Assembly (NCBI RefSeq): GCF_003428885.1
Contig: NZ_QQRU01000001.1
Location: 241,907-305,906, forward strand
From: Streptococcus sp. LQJ-218
GTDB taxonomy: Bacteria > Bacillota > Bacilli > Lactobacillales > Streptococcaceae
Reading direction: 5' to 3'
DNA length: 64,000 nt
Shown piece after piece: positions 16,988 through 27,400 of the stretch (its first letter is position 1; each line of letters opens with the position of its first letter). The notes under the pieces were generated by a model, which worked only from the letters and a program-made list of their open reading frames with translations, did not search any database and had not been told where the DNA came from. The translations under genes were made by a program, and so were the position numbers.

Positions 16988-17610
16988 TTTTGTAACTCCT
17001 CTCCTGTCTTTGATTGATAAACTTTCTCTATTTTCATTATATCACAAAAAGATTGGTTGTGAATGGATAATTGTTTAAAAGAATAGGGTTTTCTAAACTC
17101 AGCAAGCATTTCTTCTTTTGTAATTTCATTCTGACGAAAACGAGCTAAAGCTTGGGTTGGATTGTCATCAGTCTGAACACCATAGATAAAATCAAAATGG
17201 TGTTGTAATTCATCTGGATTTTCCCGATTTTGAACGACAAGTTCCGCAAAATCTAAATCTGACTCTGACTTTTTATGTTTTGCAAAATAGTGACAATGAT
17301 AGTCAGGGTTCTTAAAAATTTCTATAAAATTTGAAATACGAAATTCTACTATAATTCCTACTTCTTCTTCTGAGTCAAAAATATTATTATTAGAAGTGCT
17401 TCGATTTAATACTTCAACTTGCTTGTTAATAAATTTTCTAGCTTGTTCAAAGTCAGGTGTGATATAGAAACCAGGTCCAAAGTCTAGCTCACTTCCTAAA
17501 TTAAATTTAACATCGATTCCTTTTTTTAAGGATTCTAAATGTCTCAATAATGTAGCATGAAACCACTGCGTCTGACCTAGTTGCTTTTCCTGCTTGGTAG
17601 TCAACTCCAA
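16978..17610 (-). CDS. DUF3990-like protein (probable ADP-ribosyltransferase fold)
   Basis: 210 aa. The N-terminal WFHATLLRHLESLKKGID and the following DFGPGFYITPDFEQA are the conserved strands of DUF3990-type proteins, thought to share the ART fold (the HxT/HGT, GFYxT and a late Glu are the usual landmarks). Here the first motif reads HAT instead of HGT. It forms a two-gene unit with the 75-aa gene. A toxin, defence or modification role is possible; nothing in the sequence proves it. Confidence 0.7.
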   Translation of the reverse strand: MELTTKQEKQLGQTQWFHATLLRHLESLKKGIDVKFNLGSELDFGPGFYITPDFEQARKFINKQVEVLNRSTSNNNIFDSEEEVGIIVEFRISNFIEIFKNPDYHCHYFAKHKKSESDLDFAELVVQNRENPDELQHHFDFIYGVQTDDNPTQALARFRQNEITKEEMLAEFRKPYSFKQLSIHNQSFCDIMKIEKVYQSKTGEELQKWQ

Positions 17611-17691
17611 AATATTTACTTCCTTCTCTAGTCTATACTAAAAGTATAACACAAGACTTTATGCAAGTAAAAGAAAATTTTATAAAACCAT

Positions 17692-17967
17692 TTATTTCAT
17701 TCCATTTTTCCTAAATCTCTCTAAATTCTTCTCCAATTGTTCTTTATGAAGTTGGTTCTTAGCTTCCTTTAATGTGTCGTCCAAAGTTTCTTCTCTGTAA
17801 GTTGCTTCTGTTTTTAGCTGTTCGGTTTCTTGATCTGGAGTGAAAATAATATCTAGCAGTCGGTCTATTTTTTCAAGATCTTGGACAGACATATCAGATA
17901 GTCTATGAATTAGCTTTTTAAATACATCACTATTGTCGTGATTTTTCTTAAAAAATGTTGTAAACAT
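17692..17967 (-). CDS. Hypothetical Tn5252-type protein, 91 aa
   Basis: A hydrophilic, largely helical protein with charged repeats at the C-terminus (EAKNQLHKEQLEKNLERFRK), probably coiled coil. It follows the primase-like block on the same strand, 38 bp below the 127-aa gene. I do not recognise a domain. Confidence 0.65.
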   Translation of the reverse strand: MFTTFFKKNHDNSDVFKKLIHRLSDMSVQDLEKIDRLLDIIFTPDQETEQLKTEATYREETLDDTLKEAKNQLHKEQLEKNLERFRKNGMK

Positions 17968-18005
17968 CTATAACCTCTCAAAAAAAAGCAGCCTATCAGG
18001 ACTGC

Positions 18006-18389
18006 TTAGTGTAATTCGGAAATCGCATCATAAATGGACTGCAATTTCTTATTTTCTTTATTCTTTGTGTCAATCAACGTATGTAGCTCTTCAATTTTCT
18101 TTTGACTACTTTGAATATCGCTATTGTTATCCGCAATAAGTCTTTTAAGATGTTGCTGATAACTTGTAGTGATATCTGTCTCTTTTCCTGTTCTAACCTC
18201 TGTAACTTTGGGTTTAGAACTAGAATTTGATTCCGTCACAGGTGCTTGTTTGCGCTTTTGAAAAGCTGCTTCATAATTTACATCATTACCTCCTTGATGA
18301 TTTCCAAATAAGGCCGCAATTTTATCTGGATCTTCTTGATTTTCTGATTTACTTTCTAATGGTTGATTAAAATTCCAATCTTTTGTCAT
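18006..18389 (-). CDS. Hypothetical Tn5252-type protein, 127 aa
   Basis: N-terminal part polar and variable (NQPLESKSENQEDPDK), C-terminal half a predicted coiled coil (QQHLKRLIADNNSDIQSS and following). It overlaps the upstream 77-aa gene by 4 bp (ATGA), so the two are co-translated. Function unknown. Confidence 0.7.
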   Translation of the reverse strand: MTKDWNFNQPLESKSENQEDPDKIAALFGNHQGGNDVNYEAAFQKRKQAPVTESNSSSKPKVTEVRTGKETDITTSYQQHLKRLIADNNSDIQSSQKKIEELHTLIDTKNKENKKLQSIYDAISELH

Positions 18390-18619
18390 TCACTCATTTC
18401 ATCCTTTCTAAATTCAGAATCATCGAATTGTCTTTCTTTACCAAAGGCATGATCAAGAGCTTCTTCAAAACTCATGTGACTGATGCTTTGACGCCTTTTG
18501 AACGTCGCAAACATCGCTGTCTCCAGTTGCTCTTTGTAAGCAGCTAGTTTTTCTGTCTCTCTTGCTACCTTACTTTCTTGCCTAGTGACCTTTTCTTCTA
18601 AGCGTTCAATAATGGTCAT
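18386..18619 (-). CDS. Hypothetical Tn5252-type protein, 77 aa
   Basis: A short coiled-coil protein (LEEKVTRQESKVARETEKLA) followed by KRRQSISHMSFEEALDHAF. It is a member of the backbone operon between the TOPRIM protein and the 127-aa gene. Function unknown. Confidence 0.7.
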   Translation of the reverse strand: MTIIERLEEKVTRQESKVARETEKLAAYKEQLETAMFATFKRRQSISHMSFEEALDHAFGKERQFDDSEFRKDEMSE

Positions 18620-18669
18620 ATACTATCCTCCTTCATTCTAATATTAGCTAAAACATCTTGATTTTGTTA

Positions 18670-19755
18670 TCACAATTCTAAACATTGAGAGGTTTGTCTT
18701 ACTGGTTGATTCCTCAATGTCTCTTTTGCATTCTCGAACATCAATTGTAAATCTGATTTCTTTTCTCGAAGAATATCGTTCCAGTCTCTTTTTTCTTTCC
18801 CATATTCATTATCAGGTAAATCCAGTAAAACAGGAAATCCTGATTTAGATAACTTATCAGAAAAATCTTTACCTGCATCATCACAATCTACTGCCAGTGT
18901 CAATAAATCAGAATGATTATCAAAATAGCTGGTGGTATCACGAATTGTATTGAACAAAGGCAATAACTTTGAAGGTATTACTGTATCTAAAAATTCCAAC
19001 TTCTGATTTTCTTCAGCTATCAGTCGTAAAGTTTGATAAGCAACAACAGACCTTTTTAATCCCTCCATAGATACCAAACGAACATCTGATAGGCTTTGTT
19101 GATGAAGTTCGTAATAGCTCATCAAGTCGATAAACGATTCACAAAAGACCAGTCTATTTGGTTTACCAATATCAAAGGATATTCCAACATGTCCATGGCT
19201 TCCTTTTAGAATCGTTTTTAACCTCTCTCTAGGAAGAGAGTGATTCTTATAAATCCCTTGTATACTTGCTGCCTGCAGTTTGTGACGATGATCAAAGCTT
19301 TTAAAAACAATAACAGGTTCAACAGTTTCATTTGTTTTCCAACTAGCTTGTGCTATCAAACCTTGTTGAATCATCTTTTCTATGATTTCTTCTGAGATTC
19401 CTCTACATTTTGTTAAGTAATATCTGGCCAGACTGCAGTTAGAATCTTCTACTCTCTTTAAAGGATAATAAAATGGTCTCTCTCTTTTTTCTTGAACAGC
19501 TTCTTTTTGAAAAGGTTCTTCAGAAAGAAAAGCTAGAGCTTCTTTAAAGGAAATTCCCTTAACAAGTCGAACAAAATCAATAACATCACCTTGAATATCT
19601 CTTGAAAACCATTTAAAAGTATTGGTAGTTGAAAAAATTCGGAATGAATCGTGTTCAGGATGTTCATAGACACGGCTAGAAACTTGTTTAAAGGAAATAC
19701 CTAAACGATTGGCTACATCAAGAATTGAAATTTGCTTACATTCCTCTATATTCAT
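18670..19755 (-). CDS. TOPRIM-domain protein with primase-like N-terminus (DUF3991 type)
   Basis: 361 aa. Residues 1-85 resemble the CHC2-like N-terminal domain of mobile-element primases but without the zinc cysteines (RVYEHPEHDSFRIFSTTNTF, then GDVIDFVRLVKGISFKEAL). A TOPRIM fold follows: Glu in FCESFIDLMSYYEL near residue 200 and DxD in AVDCDDAGKDF near 280. Such proteins are thought to prime or process element DNA after transfer. It lies 9 bp below the VirB8-like gene. Confidence 0.8.
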   Translation of the reverse strand: MNIEECKQISILDVANRLGISFKQVSSRVYEHPEHDSFRIFSTTNTFKWFSRDIQGDVIDFVRLVKGISFKEALAFLSEEPFQKEAVQEKRERPFYYPLKRVEDSNCSLARYYLTKCRGISEEIIEKMIQQGLIAQASWKTNETVEPVIVFKSFDHRHKLQAASIQGIYKNHSLPRERLKTILKGSHGHVGISFDIGKPNRLVFCESFIDLMSYYELHQQSLSDVRLVSMEGLKRSVVAYQTLRLIAEENQKLEFLDTVIPSKLLPLFNTIRDTTSYFDNHSDLLTLAVDCDDAGKDFSDKLSKSGFPVLLDLPDNEYGKEKRDWNDILREKKSDLQLMFENAKETLRNQPVRQTSQCLEL

Positions 19756-19764
19756 AAAACATCA

Positions 19765-20406
19765 TCATTTTGTCGTAGTATTTGGCAGTGATGGTATTGA
19801 TGATGATTCTTCTAAAGTTTTAGGAGTTGCCTTATCTAAATCATCTAACCCAGATTTCCAAACCTGTACTTGATTGACCAATAACTTACCTGGTAGTTTC
19901 GAATAAGACAACTTAACTGTTCTTGTTTCTGTCTGATTAGTCTTTGATTGGTTGGCATTCTTTAAATCAGATACATAGGTTACATTATAAGAGACCATGG
20001 CAATGGCTTGATTCGTAGTCTGATTGACAAAGATATCTGCTTTTTCAAAATGATAATCCAAAATATAATCCTTATACACTTGGTTCATAGCATCATTTTG
20101 ACTTGACAATTCTTGAGAATAAGCCGATTCAGTCATATAAGGTTGAATACGTGTATTATTTTCTCCGAGCTTTTCTTTCGTATAGTACTGCGTCAAAAAT
20201 TCTTTTACAGTATCCGATGACAAAATGCTGGCTTTATCTTCTGCTTGTTTGTCCTCTACAAGTTTAGCTGCAGCCAATTCGATTTCTTTGCGACTTTGTT
20301 TAGCAGTAGAATGTTGACCAGCAGTATATCCCATCATGAGAATAAAGCTAGTTGCGGCTACTGCTCCAACACTAATTAAGGCTTTAGTTTTGACTTTATT
20401 TAACAT
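19765..20406 (-). CDS. VirB8/TcpC-like conjugation protein
   Basis: 213 aa with one N-terminal membrane anchor (about residues 8-30, ALISVGAVAATSFILMMGY) and an outer domain of NTF2-like character: helical stretch, then beta strands such as QAIAMVSYNVTYVS and LLVNQVQVWKSG. This is the build of VirB8-type channel scaffold proteins of Gram-positive ICEs. A signal peptide without a lipobox, then a Ser/Thr/Pro-rich tail. Assignment is from architecture. Confidence 0.65.
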   Translation of the reverse strand: MLNKVKTKALISVGAVAATSFILMMGYTAGQHSTAKQSRKEIELAAAKLVEDKQAEDKASILSSDTVKEFLTQYYTKEKLGENNTRIQPYMTESAYSQELSSQNDAMNQVYKDYILDYHFEKADIFVNQTTNQAIAMVSYNVTYVSDLKNANQSKTNQTETRTVKLSYSKLPGKLLVNQVQVWKSGLDDLDKATPKTLEESSSIPSLPNTTTK

Positions 20407-20539
20407 CTTAGACCTTCTTTCTATAAAAACTAGGTCAAGAATAACAAAAAGAACTTGTAAGTTTTATCACATCACAACGAAAGGTAATTCCTACATTTCA
20501 GGCGCCAAATCGTACAGTTCAGAGAAAAATATCAAAATT

Positions 20540-20565
20540 AGCTGTCTTCAGCTTATAATATAAAT
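20540..20565 (+). promoter_or_regulatory. -10 box and inverted repeat upstream of a leaderless gene
   Basis: TATAAT at 20,554-20,559 lies only seven bases before the ATG at 20,566, where transcription would start. AGCTG-TCTT-CAGCT (20,540-20,553) is an inverted repeat abutting the -10 and could be a repressor site. No clear -35 is visible. Confidence 0.5.
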
Positions 20566-20763
20566 ATGAACAAATTAAAAGAAGAAAATTTGAGAAGAGC
20601 TCTTTCTCATATTGAACGACATAAACAAGCTATAAATACAAGTAATAATAGTGAGGATAATGATTTTCATAAATTATTACTCCAATTTAGCTATGAAGTA
20701 TATGAAAGAATCAAGGCAAATAAAAAACCTTATCCGAATTTAGATTCAGATAAAGTCTTTTGA
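20566..20763 (+). CDS. Small hypothetical protein, likely leaderless mRNA
   Basis: 65 aa, the only plus-strand gene in this stretch of the backbone. There is no ribosome site, but a TATAAT ends seven bases before the ATG, so the message would begin at the start codon. The protein is helical and basic (NLRRALSHIERHKQAIN). It could be a small regulator of the divergent conjugation genes; function unknown. Confidence 0.5.
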   Translation: MNKLKEENLRRALSHIERHKQAINTSNNSEDNDFHKLLLQFSYEVYERIKANKKPYPNLDSDKVF

Positions 20764-20776
20764 TTATCTAAAAAGT

Positions 20777-21094
20777 TCATATTTTTTCCTTATTTATGGA
20801 GTTAATGAAGTGCCAACTGAATCCTAGAACCAACATCAGATTGATGAAAAGGTACACAGCCGTAAAACTAGTTAAACCATGTTGTCTGATATCATCAAAA
20901 TATAAACTAGGTTCAGTAAAGAACAAATAAATTCCATAGACCTCCACGAAAATAAGAAAACTAATAAAACCAATAAGGAAAAGTCCACTGGCAATAAGAA
21001 AGAGTCTCCATAAAAGAATGAGAATTCCTCCTACTGCTAAAAAAATTACTGGGATAAGGAGTAAATCATTCATGACTTTCTCCTTTCTAGTCAA
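20777..21094 (-). CDS. Small Tn5252-type membrane protein
   Basis: 105 aa (a start at MNDLLLIPVIF, seven codons in, is equally possible). Three hydrophobic segments at about residues 10-27, 30-58 and 77-97. It overlaps the upstream 94-aa gene by 8 bp. Probably an accessory membrane component of the transfer system; no domain recognised. Confidence 0.7.
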   Translation of the reverse strand: MTRKEKVMNDLLLIPVIFLAVGGILILLWRLFLIASGLFLIGFISFLIFVEVYGIYLFFTEPSLYFDDIRQHGLTSFTAVYLFINLMLVLGFSWHFINSINKEKI

Positions 21095-21371
21095 TCAATT
21101 GACGATAATGGGTGTCAAGAGAGGAATCAAACTCTTCTAATTTTTGAACTAAGTCCAAATACTCCTCTTTTTCATATTCTTCAAAGTCCACACCTCGATG
21201 ATTTTGAAGAGCTATTTCCAATTGACTAGTGAGTTCTCGTTTAGAAAAACTGTAATCCCCAGTAACTTCCTCATAATGTTCCTTTAGCTCCTTGTAGGCT
21301 TGGTATTCTTCAGGCGTTTGAAATCCCTGTACCAAGGCCTCTTCTAATTGATAATAGGTATCTTCCATCAT
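21087..21371 (-). CDS. Hypothetical Tn5252-type protein, 94 aa
   Basis: Very acidic helical protein (YYQLEEALVQGFQTPEEYQA; FEEYEKEEYLDLVQKLEEF). It lies 75 bp below the methylase/SNF2 giant and is co-oriented with the membrane protein it overlaps. Function unknown. Confidence 0.7.
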   Translation of the reverse strand: MMEDTYYQLEEALVQGFQTPEEYQAYKELKEHYEEVTGDYSFSKRELTSQLEIALQNHRGVDFEEYEKEEYLDLVQKLEEFDSSLDTHYRQLID

Positions 21372-21445
21372 AATCGTTACCTCGTTTCTTTCTATCTTTA
21401 TTTTACCGCGCTTTTCTTTTCTTGTCCGCTATTTGTATCTATTTT

Positions 21446-24400
21446 TTAATCTAATTCAAAAGAAAGTTGTTCTTGCCTTTCTTTTCCTTTTTCGTGGAAT
21501 TGTCTTAAGGCCTGATCAATAATATCTAAATCCGTTTCTGTTTCAATCAATGGCGAGAGTACATCGTATTCGGCCTTTTTAGTTTGATAATCCTCTTCCT
21601 TTGGAAAATTTTTCTCAATTTCAACTTTAGCAGTAGTCAATTTATCCTGTAATTCATCCAATAAGTTCTGAGTTTTCACTTGGTCCTCCTTAATGTGATC
21701 AATCGTATGCTGAAGTCTTTGAATTGTCCCCAAAGGAGAATACAAATCTAAACTGACAGAATACTGATTTTCTCCCACAATCTTAACAGAGAAGGTTTCA
21801 GGAAGAGGTTGATTTGTTGGAAGACTAAGCATTTTAATGTCAAATCCTCGATAGCTTGCTAGGGTTCGGAATTCTTTGCTGTCAGCTTGATTATGACGGA
21901 TAAGACGGTGTAGGGATTCACCTGCTTCAGCTCGTTGCTCAAAAGCTTGCTTGCCTACTGTCATAGAAAATGCCTGGTCTTTCGACATTTCAGACTGTTG
22001 AATGTCGCCTTCATACTTGCTTAATCGTTTCTCAAGAATGGGCATATTTTCTTCACAGTAAGAGATTGTATGACGATAGTGATCCTTGCTGCGTTGAAAG
22101 GCACGTCTTTGATTTTCTAATAGGGTCAAATCATTCTCTAGTTCCATCTTATATTTAAGATAAGGATTACCTGTTGCTAGTGCCTTAAAATCAGAAGCTG
22201 TCATGGTCTGCTCATCAATATCTTCTGCAGCACGAATTGGCTCCTTAGAAGTCATAATCTGCTTAATATAACGGAGTTTGTTCTCCTGAGTTGCCCATAG
22301 ATAATTATCAAACGAACCTTTGGTAATGTAGTGGTAAATATCCACTTCCTTATTTTCATTTCCTTGTCGGATAATCCGTCCATTGCGTTGCTGAATGTCA
22401 CTTGGTCTCCAGGGGACATCCAGGTGATGAACTGCTTTCATCTTGCTCTGAACATTTAAACCTGTTCCTCCTTTTTCAGTTGAGGCAAGGAGAATCCGCA
22501 CTTCTCCTGCATTGACCTTTCGAGACAAACTATTCTTCTTTTCATCACTATTGGCATCATGTACAAAGGCAATTTCCTTACTAGGGATTCCTCTATCAAC
22601 TAATAAAGCCTTTATTTCAGAATAGACATCAAAGCCATTATCCTTTTTCTTAGGTGTTCCAATATCTGAAAAAATCATCTGAGTAGCCTTATTTTCCATT
22701 CCCTCACGATAAATTCTTTCAACATTATCCACTACCTGAAGCAGTTTATGATTGTCTGCTAGACTATAACTAGAGTCCAATAAACGCATATCAATAGCTA
22801 GTTTTCGTGCCTCACCCGTAATTTTTAACATGTTATCCTGGCTCGGATCAACTGTTCCACATTTGACCATATCTGACCTCATAACTAATTCTTCTAAATA
22901 GAGTATCTGGTTTTCAGTTAACTCACTCTCAATAGGGATAATATGAGCTTCTGGAACAGGTAAATCCAACATATCTTGTGTTTGAATGTCGGCTGTTTCT
23001 TTATAGATTTTCATCAACTCAGGTAGATTGACAAACTTTTTAAATCGTTTCTTAGGTTGGTACTTATCCCCTGTAGGAGCTAATTCCATAGAGTTTTGAA
23101 TTTCTCCAAAAGCACCTACCCAAGAGTCAAAATAATCAACTTGATAGCGTTTTAAGATATCTGGTTGAATATAGTTCATCATAGTATACAACTCACTAAT
23201 AGAATTGGAAACAGGTGTCCCTGTCGCAAAGACAATATTTTTAAAATCATGTTCTTCCTGAATCTGTCGAACCTTCATCTCCATATCCACGTTCTTCTTA
23301 GAGGTTGTATTGGTAATACCTGCTACATTCCCAAGTCCAGTAATTGGACGAATATTTTTAAAGTGATGTGCTTCATCCACAAAGAGAAAATCAATTCCTA
23401 AGTTCTCAAAATCAATAAAACTATCACGATTGAAACGTTGGAGTTCTTCCAATTGTTTCTCTAGACCACTTATTGATTGTTCTGCTTCTTTAACGGTATA
23501 CTTATTTTCAGAATGTGTTTTAATCTCTCGTAGTTCATTGAGTTTATCCTCTATATAGTTCATCTGTCTTTCCTTACTGACAGGGATTTTTTCAAATTGA
23601 GAATCCCCAATGACAATAGCATCGTAATCTCCTGTAATAATACGTGATACAAATTGTTTTCTTCTCGCCTTCACAAAATCTTTCTTAGTGGTCACAAAGA
23701 CTTTTTTAGTAGGGAAAAATTTCATGATTTCTTGGCCAAATTGAGCAGACAAACTAGAGGGCACCACATACAATGGCTTATGAACCATCCCCAACTCCTT
23801 TAATTTAAACCCAGCACCAAGCATAGTCAAGGTCTTTCCTGAACCTACCTCATGAGCTAACAATGCTCTTTTTTCTTCTACGATTCTTTGAATGGCATTC
23901 TCTTGATGAGGACGAAGACTGATGTTTTGTGCCAAGCCATCAATGACTAGATGGCTACCGTCATACTCTCGACTAACTGTTCGATTATAAAGACGATTGT
24001 AGCTTTCCTCAATGACTTGTTGGACTTCTGGATACCGTGAGACAAAGTCTTGAAAGAGCTCTTGTAAATGCTGCTCTTTTGCTCTTAGAACAGAGGTTTT
24101 TTCCAAATCTGTGATAGTCTTTTTCTTTTCTCCTTCCGTAACAGTCATAGTAATCGTCGGTTGGTTTGAATTTAGTAAATTCTCAAAAATCTTTCTTCCT
24201 GTATCATAACGTGACCCACTGACTCCAAGACTACTATCTTTGGCACTTGGATAGCGATAAGCAAATGATGTCCTTAAATGAACCTGGCCATCGACAGGAT
24301 TCACTTCAATGACTTGTTCAACATCAGGCGAAGACAATTCAAATTCACGATTGGTAAAACATTCAAAGGCAAATTTACCATAAACGGATTGAGGAATCCA

Positions 24401-27400
24401 ACGTGACCCTATTTTAAACTCAATATCTGCCAGATGAATCCGTGGAGGACGAACAGATTCTAACAAATCTAAAGCATGAGACCAGTCACATTCTTGATTG
24501 TTTTCCTCCACTAATAGTTGAACTACTTCTATCTTGTTGAGAATATCTCCTGACAAAAACTGGTTCTTAGAAAGATATTTTCTTTCCCCTCTTAAATAGC
24601 TTTCTGGATCTATTAAAATCTGGTCACCTAACTCATCTAAAATAGCAGCTTGGCTATGTTCGGGATAAATTGATACCATATAGTCTAAATCAACCCCTCT
24701 ACCATCCGATAAACTGGAGTTTAAGGCATCTAAAGCCGTTGAAACTCTTGCAATAACTCTCTCTGGTCTAACCAATGCTTTCTCAAAGGCTAAAGATTTT
24801 TTATATTTTACTTTCTGATCTTTAGAATCAATGTATTCATCTTCTAAACTTGCTAGTAAAGAATACTTATCGTCACTATCAAATAAGTTCCGATTAACTG
24901 AGGCATTCAAGTATCCAAATTGACTTACAAAGCGGTCATAGTCACGATTGAGTTTACTAAGTAATACCTGAAAATCTGTCCGACTATAATCTTGATGACG
25001 TTGAATTTCAATTAAGGATTGATAGGTCTCTCTCAAATCAACCATGCCCTTAATACGACTAATATCCTTATCCGATAAGGGACTTTCATAAAAGACCGTT
25101 TTTTTGAACAGTCCCTTATATTTCCCTCTTTTACTCGCTTCTTCTGACTTGTAAACATCTAGTGCTTCCTCATCTGTCAAATGAAGTTGCACGAATCGGT
25201 CTATTTTATGTTCAGACAAAGAACTGTCCCAGGCTTTAAAATCTCCCTTCTCGTCTACATAATAACTAATTTCGTCTACTTTTGAACTTTTCCGAATACC
25301 ATGCGTATCTCGATAATAAATTTGATTTCCCTCATATCCAAAAGAATAGAGCGCTAAGTCCTCACGTATACGACTTGGGATAGAATTATCCACTTCTTCT
25401 TTGATAAAAACAGGTGCTTTCAAAGAATTGTCAATTTGTTTAGGTGCTTCCACATTCTCGAATGCTTTCATTATTTCAGTAGCTAATGTTTCTGATACTC
25501 CCTTAACATTGAGAGTTCCTCCATTAAAATTACGTATCTCATATTCACCCAAAACTTGTGTATTGTATTTCCCATCAAAATAAGGATTGATCCAGACACG
25601 CTTATCCTCCTCAAAGGGAATAGAGCCACCAAAGACAAGCTCATCTTCATTAAGATTCTTTGCTTGATCCTTTTGAAAGAAGAGGAGGTCTGTGGTCACT
25701 CGAGTACCTGCAATCTTTTTAAAAGCCGTATCCGGCAAACGAACTCCCCCTAAAAAATGAGTGTTGGTTTTAATCTCTTGTAAGACATTATCTGTCCGCT
25801 TATCCATTGTCCCGATAGATGAGATAATCGACACTTGTCCTCCGTCTCTTACTAAATCAAGTGAGTGTTTGACAAAGTAATCATGAATCATATAAGGTTT
25901 ATCATAGTTTTTATCGGCAATGCGAAAATTTCCAAAAGGAACATTCGTTAAGACTAAATCAAAACTATTATTTTGATAGGGAACATCTTCAAATCCTCGC
26001 ACTTCAATATGGGTATTGGGGTGGAGTTGTTTTGCGATTGCGCCTGTCACACTGTCTAATTCAACCCCATAGAGTTCTGATTTATCTAGTATACTTCTAG
26101 GCATCGCCGCAAAGAAGTTCCCAGTTCCCATAGAAGGATCTAATATCCTTCCTCCCTCAAAACCATCATCCAGTAATTTTTGCCAAATCTGGCGAATAAT
26201 CATTGGGTCTGTATAATAGGCTGTGAGAGAACTTTGTTTCATAGTGGAGTACTCTGATTTACTTACTAAACTCTTAAGAGTTAAACGTTCTGTTTCATAC
26301 TTTGGATTGAGTTCATCGAAAAATTCATTGGCAAGACCGCCCCAGCCGACATACTTGGCTAGTAGCTCTTGTTCTTCTGGATTCGCTTGTCGTCCCTCTT
26401 TTTCTAATCTTTTAACAAGTTCAATTGCGGCGATATTCGTTTCAATTTTTTCTCGATTTGTCTTAGGATAAAAGTCCTCTAAATCATCTGGAAAAACAAA
26501 ATCTAGAACAGGGATATCCGTCTCTTCTATGCCTACAATAAGCGTTTCTGTTTCCTTATCCTTTTCATTTTCATTATCTTCTTCCAGATAGGAAAACAAA
26601 TCTATTTCCTGACTTTCACTTGATGAATCAATATCAATCTCTGAATCTTCTTTTTCAAATTCTACATGAGACAATACTTGTTCAATCTCTTCCAAACTGT
26701 TCAAGTATAAGATAGGATTCTCTTCAAATAACTGGTTGGAATTATTGAATAGCTCTAGGCGAACTAAGTCATTTAACTGTGCATTTTCAATCGAAACCAA
26801 CTGAAATACTTGTCCTTTATAACTTACTTGTGAATCAATCGGATATTCCCTCAAAGCTTCTTCTACAATTTTATCTACTTTAGATAGGGAATGAACTTCT
26901 ACATTTTCTTCTACCTGGTCAGTATTATCTAAAGATAAGACTGCTTCCTCTACTTGCTTAGACTTTTCTCTTATAGCCTTTACTTCATCAAAATGAGTAA
27001 TAATCTTTAGCTTTTGTGTCAGTGGGAGTTGTGTGTAGTTTTCTTCATGATGGACAAGTTCCGTAACGGTATCTAAAGTAGCCATCAATTCTGAACCCAA
27101 ATAGGCTAGAACATCTCCCTCTTTTTCTTCAAAATGAATCTCAAGAACTTCTTTTTTTAGTTCTTTGGAATCAACCATTAAAAGAAATTCCTCTATATCT
27201 CTACTAATACGGTCAGATAGATTATTCGCAACCCGATAGACATTGACTAAATTGACATCCTGATTCTGATGACATACAAGCTCACTTAATAGTTCTAACT
27301 TCTCTTTTTCAGATTGGATGTAAAATCGAGTGGAAAGGTTATAGGTTGCGACTTCTAGCACCAAGTTTTTCTCAAAATTACTTAATTGAGATAATTTACT

